This document shows positions 17,618 to 25,700 of a stretch of DNA of 64,000 nt, in pieces. Numbering within the stretch: position 1 is the stretch's first letter; the number at the start of each line of letters is the position of its first letter. The notes under the pieces are model-generated. The model was not told the DNA's origin. It did not search any database and saw only the letters and a program-made list of their open reading frames with translations. The stretch comes from Paraburkholderia caledonica NBRC 102488. Lineage in GTDB: Bacteria; Pseudomonadota; Gammaproteobacteria; Burkholderiales; Burkholderiaceae. The position numbers were made by a program, and so were the translations under genes. Where the stretch lies: NCBI RefSeq assembly GCF_000685095.1, contig NZ_BAYE01000010.1, positions 124,001 to 188,000 of the forward strand, given 5' to 3'.

Positions 17618-18772
17618 ATGCAAATCGAGCCGTTTCAAATCGCCGTACCTGACGAGGACATCGACGATCTGCGTCGACGCATTCGCGCGACACGTTGGGC
17701 GCCCGCTACGCCTTCCTCAGCGTGGGAGCAGGGTGTCGATTCAAACTGGTTGCGTGAGCTCGCCGACTATTGGGCCGGCCAATTCGACTGGCGCGCGTCG
17801 GAACGGCGCCTGAACCAGCAGCCGCAATTCGTGGCCGATCTTCACGGACAGCGCGTGCACTTCCTGCATCGGCGCGGTGCGGGACCGGCACCTTATCCGC
17901 TTGTCGTTACACATGGCTGGCCGGGCTCGTTCGTGGAGTTCGAGGCGTTGATCGAGCGGCTCTGCGAACCGGAAGCGTTCGGCGGCGATCCCGCCGATTC
18001 GTTCGATGTGGTCGTGCCTTCGCTGCCGGGCTTCGCTTTTTCGCCGCCGCCCGCGCAGTCCGGCATGTCCGCGTTTCAGGTCGCGGATCTCTGGACGTCG
18101 CTGATGCGCGGCCTCGGTTATCAGCACTTCGGCGCGCAAGGGGGCGACCTCGGCGCGGGTGTGTCGGTTGCGCTCGCGGCACGGCATCCGCAGATGGTCG
18201 ACGGCATTCACCTCAACTTCCTGCCAGGGTCGTATGAGCCCGCAATCGGAGCGGCCCAACAACCGTTGACGCCGGAAGAAGAGAGCTTTCTGCGCGAGAG
18301 AAACGAGTGGGTAGCGCTCGAAGGCGGCTACGCGCACATGCACGCGACGAAGCCGTTGACGCTGGCGGCTTCGCTGAACGATTCGCCGGTAGGGCTCGCC
18401 GCATGGATCGGTGAAAAATTCCGCGCATGGAGCGATTGCGAAGGCGACGTCGAACGGGTGTTTCCAAAAGACGATTTGCTGACCAACGTATCGCTCTACT
18501 GGTACACGCAAAGCATTGGCCCGGCGATGCAGATGTATTGGGAGAACCGCTTCGCGCCGATGCGTTTTGCCGATGGACAACGTGTCGTGCCGCCCGTCGG
18601 CTTCGCGCGTTTCCCGAAAGAGATCAGTCGTCCGCCGCGCAGCTGGCTCGAACGAACCTTCAACGTGGTGCAATGGACCGACATGGCGAGCGGCGGGCAT
18701 TTCGCAGCCATGGAGAAGCCTGACCTGCTCGCCGCCGAAATCCGCGCGTTCTTCAGGCCGCTGCGGACTTAA
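17618..18772 (+). CDS. Epoxide hydrolase (EHN domain plus alpha/beta-hydrolase)
   Basis: A 384-residue enzyme of the microsomal-type epoxide hydrolase family. Residues ~1-110 form the EHN lid (starting IEPFQIAVPDEDIDDLRRRI), followed by the hydrolase core. The oxyanion motif HGWPGS (99-104), nucleophile elbow GGDLG (Asp177) and C-terminal catalytic His in SGGHFAAMEKP are present; the lid Tyr region is around YWYTQSIGP. It opens epoxides to diols; the natural substrate is unknown. The ATG at 17618 starts at the domain boundary; the open frame reaches 17519 but that part overlaps lrgA's promoter. Divergent from lrgAB; no operon partner. Confidence 0.9.
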   Translation: MQIEPFQIAVPDEDIDDLRRRIRATRWAPATPSSAWEQGVDSNWLRELADYWAGQFDWRASERRLNQQPQFVADLHGQRVHFLHRRGAGPAPYPLVVTHGWPGSFVEFEALIERLCEPEAFGGDPADSFDVVVPSLPGFAFSPPPAQSGMSAFQVADLWTSLMRGLGYQHFGAQGGDLGAGVSVALAARHPQMVDGIHLNFLPGSYEPAIGAAQQPLTPEEESFLRERNEWVALEGGYAHMHATKPLTLAASLNDSPVGLAAWIGEKFRAWSDCEGDVERVFPKDDLLTNVSLYWYTQSIGPAMQMYWENRFAPMRFADGQRVVPPVGFARFPKEISRPPRSWLERTFNVVQWTDMASGGHFAAMEKPDLLAAEIRAFFRPLRT

Positions 18773-18968
18773 CGCATTGAACGATGCGCGAAGAGCCGCG
18801 CGTGGCTGTCGTGGCAGTTCATCGGATAGCCGCGCTGAATGTTCAACGAAACATGCGCCGCGTGCTCGTGGACAGACACTGTGCGAGGTTCAGCAAGGCC
18901 GGTGAAACCGCCGGAAACCTGCGGGCGGCGTCTCGACGCCGCGTCGATGCGGGCAGGCATGCACGGCT

Positions 18969-19742
18969 CTACGCAGACGATGCCTCATGAAAGCCGTGAT
19001 AGCGGAAGTCGCGCGCGTCCACCGGTTCATCGAGGCGGACGGCGGCGCCCACCGACAGCAGCGTCTCCACCGTAACACCGCGGTTCGATACGAACGTCCA
19101 TTCTGCTGAAGCGGGTAGCACATCCGGCGTCGCGCGAATTCGTTCGAGAGCCGGAAGCAGTTCGCTGCTTCGCGGCGCATAAATAACGAACCCCTCGTTT
19201 GCGAGCGACGCATGATTGATTGCCAACTCGTGACATAAACGCATGCGAAGCGGCGCTTCATTTTCCGCCGTGCGGCGCGATAGTTCGATCAGTCGACGCG
19301 TCGTCTCGTCCACCAACACACCGTGCCGCTGCAACGGCTTGTTATTCCATGCCTCGGGCGGACACGCCTTGTTTGCAGGCGTCAGCGAGACGAAAGGGTT
19401 GATCTCCGCCGGATAGATACGGCACACGAGCGGCCGCTCTTCATAGATGCCGCACAGCATGTCGGCGCGAAGATTGGGACATGGACCCGCGAACGCGGCC
19501 GCGAGAATGATGGACACGCGCACGGGCAGCGAACCGCTCTCCGCGGGTGTCGAGCGCGCTTTTCTGTAGTCCGCTTGAGCGTTGGGCGGCTCGGGATCGG
19601 CCGGCCACGGAATCGCCTCGCAAATCAGTTCCATCTGCCCGCCTCGCGCGAGCCAGTCGCTCGCCTCGGCCAATGTCAGCGGCAAGCGCAAGTCGTGGCA
19701 GCACTTGCCGCACGCGGTGCATTCGAAGTCGATGTCGTCCAC
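18969..19742 (-). CDS. YkgJ-type cysteine-cluster protein
   Basis: A 257-residue protein with the N-terminal cluster FECTACGKCCHDL, typical of the YkgJ/UPF0153 family, which binds zinc or an Fe-S cluster. Further cysteines occur in AGPCPNL, LCGIYEERPLVCRIYP and NKACPPEAW; the CGIYEERPLVCR block is diagnostic. The frame is open to 20075, but that part overlaps the divergent arsR gene and has no similarity. A GTG at 19742 preceded by AAAAAAGGAATTTCGC begins just before the cysteine cluster and is the best start. The function of the family is not established. The promoter is shared with arsR in a 130-base divergent region. Confidence 0.8.
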   Translation of the reverse strand: MDDIDFECTACGKCCHDLRLPLTLAEASDWLARGGQMELICEAIPWPADPEPPNAQADYRKARSTPAESGSLPVRVSIILAAAFAGPCPNLRADMLCGIYEERPLVCRIYPAEINPFVSLTPANKACPPEAWNNKPLQRHGVLVDETTRRLIELSRRTAENEAPLRMRLCHELAINHASLANEGFVIYAPRSSELLPALERIRATPDVLPASAEWTFVSNRGVTVETLLSVGAAVRLDEPVDARDFRYHGFHEASSA

Positions 19743-19836
19743 GCGAAATTCCTTTTTTAATTCGACGTTCGGCTTGGTCGCGCGAACGGCGAACTTCTGA
19801 CAGCAGACTGCGGAAAAAAGTATCGCGTAAAAATCC

Positions 19837-19879
19837 TTGACACCGCTCGTCGAATCTCTATAGTTCACCACATGGTGAA
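19837..19879 (+). promoter_or_regulatory. arsR promoter with inverted-repeat operator over the start codon
   Basis: TTGACA (19837-19842) and TATAGT (19859-19864), 16 bases apart, make a strong sigma-70 promoter. Immediately after is the inverted repeat TTCACCA-CA-TGGTGAA (19864-19879), which contains the arsR ATG (19872). The arrangement puts the transcription start at or next to the ATG, so the mRNA is probably leaderless, and an ArsR dimer on the repeat would block RNA polymerase. Autoregulation is inferred from position and symmetry. Confidence 0.7.
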
Positions 19880-20204
19880 GTGTCCAGTCAGTCAACTCGA
19901 TCGTACTTTTTCCGCGCTGGTAGATCCGACGCGGCGGGCCATCCTCGCTCGTCTGGAGCGGGAGCCGGGCCTTTCCGTCACGGAAATCGCGCGCCCGTTG
20001 CCGCTCAAGCTGCCGGCCGTCATGAAACATCTCGACGTGCTGAGCGACGCCGGCCTCATCACGCGCGCCAAGCATGGTCGCACCGTGTCAGTCGATCTCG
20101 TTGCCGGCCCCATGGAAGAGGCCATGGCGTGGCTCAAACGCTATGAACGCTTCTGGTCCGCGAGCCTCGACCGGCTTGCCGATTTTGTCGAAGGAGGAGA
20201 GTGA
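19872..20204 (+). CDS. ArsR-family transcriptional regulator (SRPBCC-linked type)
   Basis: A 110-residue winged-helix regulator. It shows the N-terminal LDRTFSALVDPTRRAILARL, the recognition helix region LPLKLPAVMKHLDVLSDAGLI and the wing RAKHGRTVSVDL. This is the ArsR subgroup that pairs with AHSA1/SRPBCC proteins; it has no Cys metal-binding motif in helix 3, so a metal sensor role is unlikely. The gene is followed after 3 bases by the SRPBCC gene. The start codon sits inside an inverted repeat just downstream of a strong promoter, which suggests leaderless translation and self-repression. GTG at 19875 is an alternative start. Confidence 0.88.
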   Translation: MVKCPVSQLDRTFSALVDPTRRAILARLEREPGLSVTEIARPLPLKLPAVMKHLDVLSDAGLITRAKHGRTVSVDLVAGPMEEAMAWLKRYERFWSASLDRLADFVEGGE

Positions 20205-20207
20205 GCG

Positions 20208-20654
20208 ATGCAGAAGCCCAGTCTAACCATCGTGCGCCGCCTCAAGGCGCCGCCGCAGAAAGTGTACGCAGCGTGGACGAGGCCGGAGTTGATGGCGCGT
20301 TGGTGGGGGCCTGACGCCGGCCCGGTGTTGAGCGCCGAAGCCGATCCGCGTGTGGGTGGCCGGTTTCGCGTGGTATTCCAGACGCTCGACGGCGAAACGC
20401 ATGACTGCCGCGGCGAATATCAGGAAGTCGAGCCGGACCGTAAGCTCGTCTTTACGTGGGAATGGGTGACGTTGCCCGAGCGGCGCTCACTTGTCAGCAT
20501 CACGTTCCGGCCGATCGACGAGGGCACGGAAATGAACTTCACACACTCGCAGTTCTTCGACGAAGCCGCGCGCGACGGTCACGATGCCGGGTGGAAGGGC
20601 GCGTTTGAGAAGATGGATGCACTGATTGCGGAACTGGGCAACACGGAACTTTGA
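20208..20654 (+). CDS. SRPBCC (AHSA1-like) domain protein
   Basis: A 148-residue START-like protein with the AHSA1 pattern: IVRRLKAPPQKVYAAWTRPELMARWWGP, VGGRFRVVF and GWKGAFEKMDALI. The fold makes a hydrophobic pocket for a lipid-like or aromatic ligand; the specific ligand is unknown. It follows the ArsR gene by three bases with ribosome site GGAGGAGAG, so the two form a regulator-effector operon. A likely idea, not shown by the sequence, is that this protein handles the compound that releases the ArsR repressor. Confidence 0.88.
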   Translation: MQKPSLTIVRRLKAPPQKVYAAWTRPELMARWWGPDAGPVLSAEADPRVGGRFRVVFQTLDGETHDCRGEYQEVEPDRKLVFTWEWVTLPERRSLVSITFRPIDEGTEMNFTHSQFFDEAARDGHDAGWKGAFEKMDALIAELGNTEL

Positions 20655-20696
20655 AGAGGCAGCATCGAATGAAGTGAACCAGCACGGAGACGTCAA

Positions 20697-21332
20697 ATGA
20701 AGCTTTACTATGCGGAATCGTTAGCGCCGCGCAAGGCCTGCGCAGTGGCTAAATATTTAGGTTTGCCAATTGAATACGTCTATTTAGATCTTGGCAAAGG
20801 CGAGCACACTGAGCCCGCTTACCTGGCGCTCAATCCGAACGGCAAGGTGCCGTGCCTCGTCGATGGGCAAAGAAGCATCTGGGAAGCGGACGCGATTATT
20901 TGCCATCTCGCGCAACGCGGGCAATCACCGTTATGGCCGCAGAATGACGAGCGGCAGGCCGACGTGCTGCGTTGGCTAAGCTGGAATAGCCAGCACTTTT
21001 ACCGCCACGGCGGCTTGCTTTACTTCGAACACCTGATCAAGCCCGCAATCGGTCTGGGCGCGCCTGACAGTGCGAAAGTCGCGGAAGCTCAAGGGTGGTT
21101 CCGCAAGCATGCGGGAGTTCTCGACCAGCATCTGAAAGGGCGTAAATGGTTGCTTGGCGATCAGTTGAGCATCGCTGACTTCTCGGTCGGCGTCACGCTG
21201 CCCTATGCGGCAAGCGCGAACATGCCGCTAGACGAGTTTCCCGAGGTAATGCGCTGGCATGATCAGTTGAGCGAGCTTGAGGCGTGGCGCGATCCGTTTC
21301 CTTTGAGGCAGGCCCAAGCGGTTGCGGCCTGA
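20697..21332 (+). CDS. Glutathione S-transferase family protein
   Basis: A 211-residue two-domain GST. The N-terminal thioredoxin-like domain (1-~78) has LYYAESLAPRKACAVAKYLGL, the cis-proline stretch NGKVPCLVDG and the glutathione-contacting EADAI. The helical domain follows with LLGDQLSIADFSVGVTLPYA, which carries the N-capping-box Asp. It would conjugate or reduce substrates with glutathione in the cytosol; the substrate is unknown. It lies 42 bases after the SRPBCC gene in the same direction, so it may be third in the arsR unit. A GC-rich hairpin at 21394-21416 may end it. Confidence 0.88.
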   Translation: MKLYYAESLAPRKACAVAKYLGLPIEYVYLDLGKGEHTEPAYLALNPNGKVPCLVDGQRSIWEADAIICHLAQRGQSPLWPQNDERQADVLRWLSWNSQHFYRHGGLLYFEHLIKPAIGLGAPDSAKVAEAQGWFRKHAGVLDQHLKGRKWLLGDQLSIADFSVGVTLPYAASANMPLDEFPEVMRWHDQLSELEAWRDPFPLRQAQAVAA

Positions 21333-21393
21333 GACGTTCAGGTGTTGTGCGACGTTACATCGACGGTGACGTGCGCCACGTCTGTTCTTAGCC

Positions 21394-21439
21394 CGAGTCG
21401 GCAATGCGCCGACTCGCGGCCATGTGTCCCATGACACAT
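21394..21439 (+). repeat. Two adjacent inverted repeats after the GST gene
   Basis: CGAGTCGGC (21394-21402) pairs perfectly with GCCGACTCG (21408-21416) across a five-base loop. Six bases on, ATGTGTC (21422-21428) pairs with GACACAT (21433-21439) across four bases. The first could be a terminator stem, but no T-run follows. The second looks like a regulator half-site pair. Function is not established. Confidence 0.5.
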
Positions 21440-21993
21440 TTGCACGCCGTCTTTTCGTGCGCTGCGTTGAACTCAATAGCTAGTACAAAATCGATTCGCA
21501 ATTCGTTATCTGCGTCACGCTCGCCTTAGCACATCCGGCATTGAAAAATAAAAAAGATTTTCGTAGTCCAATCCGGAAAAACCGCTATTTAGAGTTTTAA
21601 CTCAGGTTGATTACGTCACGCATCCAGTTCGCATACATCGTGTGGCAATTCGGGAAAGATTGTGAAAGGAAGTTGACACGATAACGTTTGCCAAACTAGG
21701 CTACGCACTGTCGTCGAAAACTGATCCTGATTTCCGGTTCTGCCTGTGAGGTCCGGTGGGCGGCGCTTTGTCCGGCGATCATCAGAGCGTAGCTATTACG
21801 CTTATGAAAGTTTTGTAATAAATAAGCATTTGAATCTTAAAATCAGCCAATTAGTGCTGAGGACGTAACACGTCCATATTCTGGCTAGCAATTCGGTGCT
21901 AGTGCGGGAGACCTTTGTCGCTGAAAAAAAAGAAACACGGCTCAAGTGGCTCAACGCACTTCTTTATACCGATATTGTCAGTCGAGGATTAAA
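21440..21993. promoter_or_regulatory. Long AT-rich leader upstream of the M1 peptidase gene
   Basis: About 550 bases without a gene, much poorer in GC than the surroundings. TTGACA (21673-21678) followed after 18 bases by TAGGCT is a candidate promoter, implying a ~290-base untranslated leader. AGCGTA-N5-TACGCT near 21786 is a short inverted repeat. GAGG at 21984-21987 is the ribosome site of the downstream gene. Nothing here matches a riboswitch known to me. Confidence 0.45.
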
Positions 21994-24162
21994 ATGCGTA
22001 TAAATTTCCGATCGCAGGTGCAGTGCCTGGCGTTAGCCGGAATCATGGTAACAGCCGGGTGCGGTGGAGGAGACGGCTCCTCGTCATTGACGAGTAAATC
22101 CGCACAAGGGCCGGCGGGCGCGTCCGAAGTCGCCCAGGTGCCGCCTGCAAGTGCAGTGCTCGCGGATACGTCGATCGACAAGACCGTGCAGCCGGTCGAA
22201 TTGCCGAACACTGTCATGCCGGTCAACTACAAACTGTGGTTCCGGCCCAACCCGGCGCTGTCGTCGTTCGACGGTCGCGCAGACGTGCAGATCAAGGTGC
22301 TCAAAGCCGTCAATGCGATCACGATCGCAGGCCATCGCGTCAAGTTCACCAACGGCACCATCACGCTTCAACCGGGCAACATCGCGCTGATCGCCACGCC
22401 GCAAGACGACGGCGACTTCTATCAGCTTCGACCCGTGAGCGGTCAGATCGCCGCCGGCAACTACTCGCTCCACATGGAGTGGAGCGGCATCATCAACTTC
22501 AAGAGTTATGACGATCCGGTCGCGAAGACGGGCGGCAGTTGCGGCGACGACCATTACCCCGGCTGCTCTGCAGCGGAGGGCGTATTCCGCGTCGATCTGA
22601 AGGCGACCGACGGCACCACGAGCGGCGCGATCCTCACGCAAGGCGAGTCGAATCTGGCCCGGCAGTGGTTCCCGGGCTGGGACGAGCCGGCTTTCCGGCC
22701 CACCTATGAGGTGAGCGCGGAGGTGCCGCAGAACTGGAACGTCGTGTCGAACGCGGCGGAAAAGCCCGCGGTGAATGTGGATAGCGGCTACAAACTGGTG
22801 TCGTTCGAAAAGACGCCGCCGATGCCGTCGTATCTGCTCTTCTTCGGCGGCGGCCAGTTCGACATTCTCGAAGACGATTTCACGAGTCCGCTGCCTGACG
22901 GCAAGGGGCTGCATCTGCGCATTTTCACGCCGCCGGGCATGCGGGACTGGGCCAAGCCGGCGATGCAGCAGACCAAGCAGGCGCTGGATTACTACTATCG
23001 CTACACCGGCATCCCGTTGCCGCTCACGAAGTTCGACACGGTGGCGGCCAATGACGCGTTCAAGGAAGAGAAGGACTTGAACTTCGGCGGTATGGAGAAC
23101 TGGGGCGCCATTCTCGAATTCGCCGATGACATCCTGCCCGCGCCGGGCACGACCATGTCCGACTATGGCGTGACCGTGCTCACGCACGAGGCGGCGCACC
23201 AATGGTTCGGCGATCTGGTCACGCTCGACTGGTGGGACGATGTGTGGCTGAACGAATCGTTCGCAACGTTCTTCGAAAACAAGACCAAGGTGCGTTTCTT
23301 CCCGGACCGGTTCAGCTGGGTCGACGACGTGAAGAACAAGTATGCGGTGATCAACGCGGACCTGAAGTCGACCTCATTCCCGGTGCAGCCGAACTTCAAC
23401 GGCTGGGCGTCCAACGACTTCGTGCTGAGCGCGAGCGCGTTCACGTACGACAAGGGCGGCCATGTGCTGAAGATGATCGAAAACTATCTCGGCGAGGAAA
23501 CCATGCGCCGCGGTCTGCAGCAGTATCTCGCCGACTATTCGCTTGGCAACGTCACGCCGAAGCGTCTGTGGGATGAGTTGGCAAAGGCGAGCGGCGAGCC
23601 GATGGTCGCGATCGGCGACAGCTTCGTGCGGCAAACCGGCGTTCCGTTGATTTCGCTCGACACGCAATGCGATCTGACGACGAACCAGACCATCGTGACG
23701 CTGAAACAGTCGCCGTTCCCGAATCAGAACCAGTATCCGGGGACGCAGTGGACCGTTCCGCTGACGCTCGCTTATGGCGATGGACTGACCTCGCGCAAAA
23801 CGCTCGCGCTGAAAGACCCGCAAACGCAGGTGCGGCTCAACGGCTGCTCAGCGGTGCTCGCGGACCCGAGCGGTCTCGACTACTACGTAACGAACTACAG
23901 CAACAACGCGTGGAGTCAGTTGCTCGCACAGGGTAATGCGCTGAAGGATCCTGTCCTGCTGACGAGCTTGCAACTCGAAGCGAAATTGCTCGTGGCACAC
24001 GGTCTTGCGGACCCGTCGCGTGAAACCAGCATCGGCTCGTTCAGTTCCGCTAACGCCATGGTTGCCCGTCAGTTGCTGAAGACGCCGACGCCGACGACGC
24101 AGTCGCTGCGTCCGACGATCCGCTACCAAGGCAAATTGCGGCAAAAGGCGCAAGGGCAGTAA
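21994..24162 (+). CDS. M1 family metallo-aminopeptidase, predicted lipoprotein
   Basis: A 722-residue zinc aminopeptidase. The exopeptidase motif GGMENWGA is at 365-372, and the zinc site HEAAH at 398-402 with the third ligand Glu421 in LNESFATFFE. The N-terminus has a basic start, a hydrophobic core and MVTAGCGGG, read as a lipobox, so it is probably anchored in the envelope; the Thr at -3 is unusual. The N-terminal beta domain (FRPNPALSSFDGRADVQI) and catalytic domain are intact, but the large helical C-terminal domain is short compared with E. coli PepN. The ATG at 21994 follows GAGG and starts the signal peptide; the longer frame from 21946 is rejected. It probably trims peptides outside the cytoplasm. 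Confidence 0.88.
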   Translation: MRINFRSQVQCLALAGIMVTAGCGGGDGSSSLTSKSAQGPAGASEVAQVPPASAVLADTSIDKTVQPVELPNTVMPVNYKLWFRPNPALSSFDGRADVQIKVLKAVNAITIAGHRVKFTNGTITLQPGNIALIATPQDDGDFYQLRPVSGQIAAGNYSLHMEWSGIINFKSYDDPVAKTGGSCGDDHYPGCSAAEGVFRVDLKATDGTTSGAILTQGESNLARQWFPGWDEPAFRPTYEVSAEVPQNWNVVSNAAEKPAVNVDSGYKLVSFEKTPPMPSYLLFFGGGQFDILEDDFTSPLPDGKGLHLRIFTPPGMRDWAKPAMQQTKQALDYYYRYTGIPLPLTKFDTVAANDAFKEEKDLNFGGMENWGAILEFADDILPAPGTTMSDYGVTVLTHEAAHQWFGDLVTLDWWDDVWLNESFATFFENKTKVRFFPDRFSWVDDVKNKYAVINADLKSTSFPVQPNFNGWASNDFVLSASAFTYDKGGHVLKMIENYLGEETMRRGLQQYLADYSLGNVTPKRLWDELAKASGEPMVAIGDSFVRQTGVPLISLDTQCDLTTNQTIVTLKQSPFPNQNQYPGTQWTVPLTLAYGDGLTSRKTLALKDPQTQVRLNGCSAVLADPSGLDYYVTNYSNNAWSQLLAQGNALKDPVLLTSLQLEAKLLVAHGLADPSRETSIGSFSSANAMVARQLLKTPTPTTQSLRPTIRYQGKLRQKAQGQ

Positions 24163-24208
24163 CGCACCAAGCCGGCGGCGAACACCAGCGTGTTAGTCGG
24201 CGGCAGTA

Positions 24209-24250
24209 CAGTGGCCCGCATCGTTCACGCGATGCGGGCCACTGCGCTTT
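24209..24250 (+). terminator. Rho-independent terminator after the M1 peptidase gene
   Basis: CAGTGGCCCGCATCG (24209-24223) pairs without mismatch with CGATGCGGGCCACTG (24230-24244) around a six-base loop, followed by CGCTTTT. A 15-bp perfect stem directly after a gene end fits an intrinsic terminator, though the T-tract is short. Confidence 0.75.
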
Positions 24251-24271
24251 TGCGACGTCAGCATTACCGCA

Positions 24272-24456
24272 TTAGCGGCCAGATCCGCTTAACGGATGGG
24301 CAAGCGGCTCTGCCAGGCGATAGCGCAATAGCGCCGAAATCTCGTCGATGTACGCCACTTCGCGCACGTCCGCAATAGCAAAGGGCGCATGGCCGCTCAC
24401 AGCCGCTCCGATGAGAATGTGTGACTCTTGTGTGCGCCGGACGTGGCGTCAAACAT
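24272..24456 (-). pseudogene. Possible small gene or frameshifted remnant
   Basis: The minus strand encodes a protein-like tail, VSGHAPFAIADVREVAYI and then DEISALLRYRLAEPL, ending in TAA at 24272. It could start at GTG 24400 after GGAG (42 residues). Alternatively, an ATG at 24456 with GAGGA before it reads MFDATSGAHKSH in another frame and stops at a GTGA overlap with that GTG. The two halves would join into one sequence by a one-base shift near 24415. So this is either a small intact gene, two overlapping ones, or a decayed gene. I do not recognise the family. Confidence 0.35.
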
Positions 24457-24472
24457 TCCTCGTTTAGTGGAT

Positions 24473-24509
24473 GGCGCAACCATTTCTGGCGCCGCTCGGC
24501 GCAACCATT
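24473..24509 (+). repeat. 12-bp direct repeat, period 25
   Basis: GGCGCAACCATT occurs at 24473-24484 and again at 24498-24509, just before the ribosome site at 24523. It may be a pair of regulator sites or chance. Confidence 0.4.
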
Positions 24510-24533
24510 CGATGCGACGCATAGGAGGTGAAC

Positions 24534-24656
24534 GTGCCGGTCTTTCATGTGCCCGACGTCAAGGCGCGAAAATTGCGTAGGAGTGGTCCCCTGGCGCATT
24601 CTGCCGACCGATCATCAAGGCTGGCGGCGCTTTGCGCCCGCTCATACGTCAGTTGA
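24534..24656 (+). CDS. Candidate small protein (40 aa)
   Basis: A GTG start lies four bases after AGGAGGTG, a near-perfect anti-16S match. The frame encodes VPVFHVPDVKARKLRRSG and ends at 24656. The product is basic in the middle and has no recognised motif. The strength of the ribosome site in an otherwise empty 700-base region is the only real support. It may equally be a decayed gene start. Confidence 0.35.
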   Translation: MPVFHVPDVKARKLRRSGPLAHSADRSSRLAALCARSYVS

Positions 24657-24878
24657 AAGGCCACTGCGTTGTTGTATATGCATGGACGTTGAACGTTTTA
24701 CCCGGGTTTCCAGCCGCGAATGCGCGCTGCCGAACAGACGTCGGGAGCCGCGCCGCGTGTTGTTGTCGCTACCGGATGAGCGAGTTACATTCTTCCAGCA
24801 GCGTTTGCATCGACCGTGCGAAATTGTGAGACCCAGCCTGATGGAGCGTCAGACGGAAGAATTCCGGAGCGTATTGCG

Positions 24879-25700
24879 ATGTACAACGATCCCGACTTGC
24901 CTCCTGTCCGCGGACATGGAGACGATGCGCGCTTCGAGAGCGGCGATGTGGAAGACACAGGCTTGACGCCCCGCTTCGGACGCCTCGCGCTATGCGTGGC
25001 GGCGGCGAGCGCGCTCGCGTTCGGCGTGGTGGGCACCGTGGCCTACGGCGTCTGGTTCAATAGCGACCAGCAGACCTATGCCGAGGCCATCGCCCGCGCT
25101 CGCCAGGCGTTGCGCATGCCCACGCCGAACAACATGGCGTCGGCGCTCGCGAAAGCGTCCGCGCAGGCGGACACTGCGCTCGCGACCAGCGCGCAGGCTG
25201 CGCCGCCCGCAGCCGCTATCGTGGGAGCACCGCTCGTGACATCCGCGATCAGCGCTCAGGCACCGGCACCGTTACTCGCACCGACACAGAGTCCCGGTCC
25301 CGTCACCAGTTCGCCCGCGGACCCGATTGCACTGCTTGATCTGCCGGCGGTGCCCGCGAAGTCGCCGGTGTCGAGTGCGGAGAGCCGCAAGCCGTCGGTG
25401 TGGTCTGGACAGATCAGCCGTCCGGAGGACGAGGAGGAAGTGCTCGCGGATAATGCCGAGGCCGTGCCGTCGGGCACGGCAACCGGCCCGGCCGTTTCGC
25501 CTCGCTCAATGCAACGTACTGCCGGCGCGGCAGAGCGTCCCGGGCGAGCGGCGAAATACGCGCAGCAGGAGCGCCGCGCTTCAGCGACCAGCGCACGACG
25601 CAAGCCCAACCTGTTTGCAAGGATGGGCTCCTTCTTTCGACGCGTAAGCTACCGACAACATGGCAGCGGAAGTCAGCAAGACCCCTACTCGCATCCCTGA
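24879..25700 (+). CDS. Unknown single-pass membrane protein, Ala/Pro-rich
   Basis: A 273-residue protein I do not recognise. Residues ~35-58 form one hydrophobic helix (LALCVAAASALAFGVVGTVA). Before it is an acidic cytoplasmic tail; after it comes a long Ala/Pro/Ser-rich, probably unfolded periplasmic part with an acidic patch EDEEEVLADNAE and a basic Arg-rich C-terminus. The ATG at 24879 follows GGAG; an upstream in-frame start at 24816 has no ribosome site. Its last 41 bases overlap the diguanylate cyclase gene in another frame, so the two are coupled and may work together, for instance as a sensor partner. No homologous domain is claimed. Confidence 0.65.
   Translation: MYNDPDLPPVRGHGDDARFESGDVEDTGLTPRFGRLALCVAAASALAFGVVGTVAYGVWFNSDQQTYAEAIARARQALRMPTPNNMASALAKASAQADTALATSAQAAPPAAAIVGAPLVTSAISAQAPAPLLAPTQSPGPVTSSPADPIALLDLPAVPAKSPVSSAESRKPSVWSGQISRPEDEEEVLADNAEAVPSGTATGPAVSPRSMQRTAGAAERPGRAAKYAQQERRASATSARRKPNLFARMGSFFRRVSYRQHGSGSQQDPYSHP

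Noticed and set aside
18922..18950. GCGGCGTC-type short palindrome between epoxide hydrolase and the YkgJ-type gene
   Set aside because: Very short loop and no T-run on either strand; in GC-rich DNA this is easily chance.
22084..23202. 372-codon frame antisense to the M1 peptidase
   Set aside because: Arg/Val/His-rich antisense artefact of high GC at third positions.
24209..24244. 15-bp inverted repeat considered as a mobile element end
   Set aside because: Single hairpin directly after a stop codon with a short T-run; a terminator explains it and no transposase is near.
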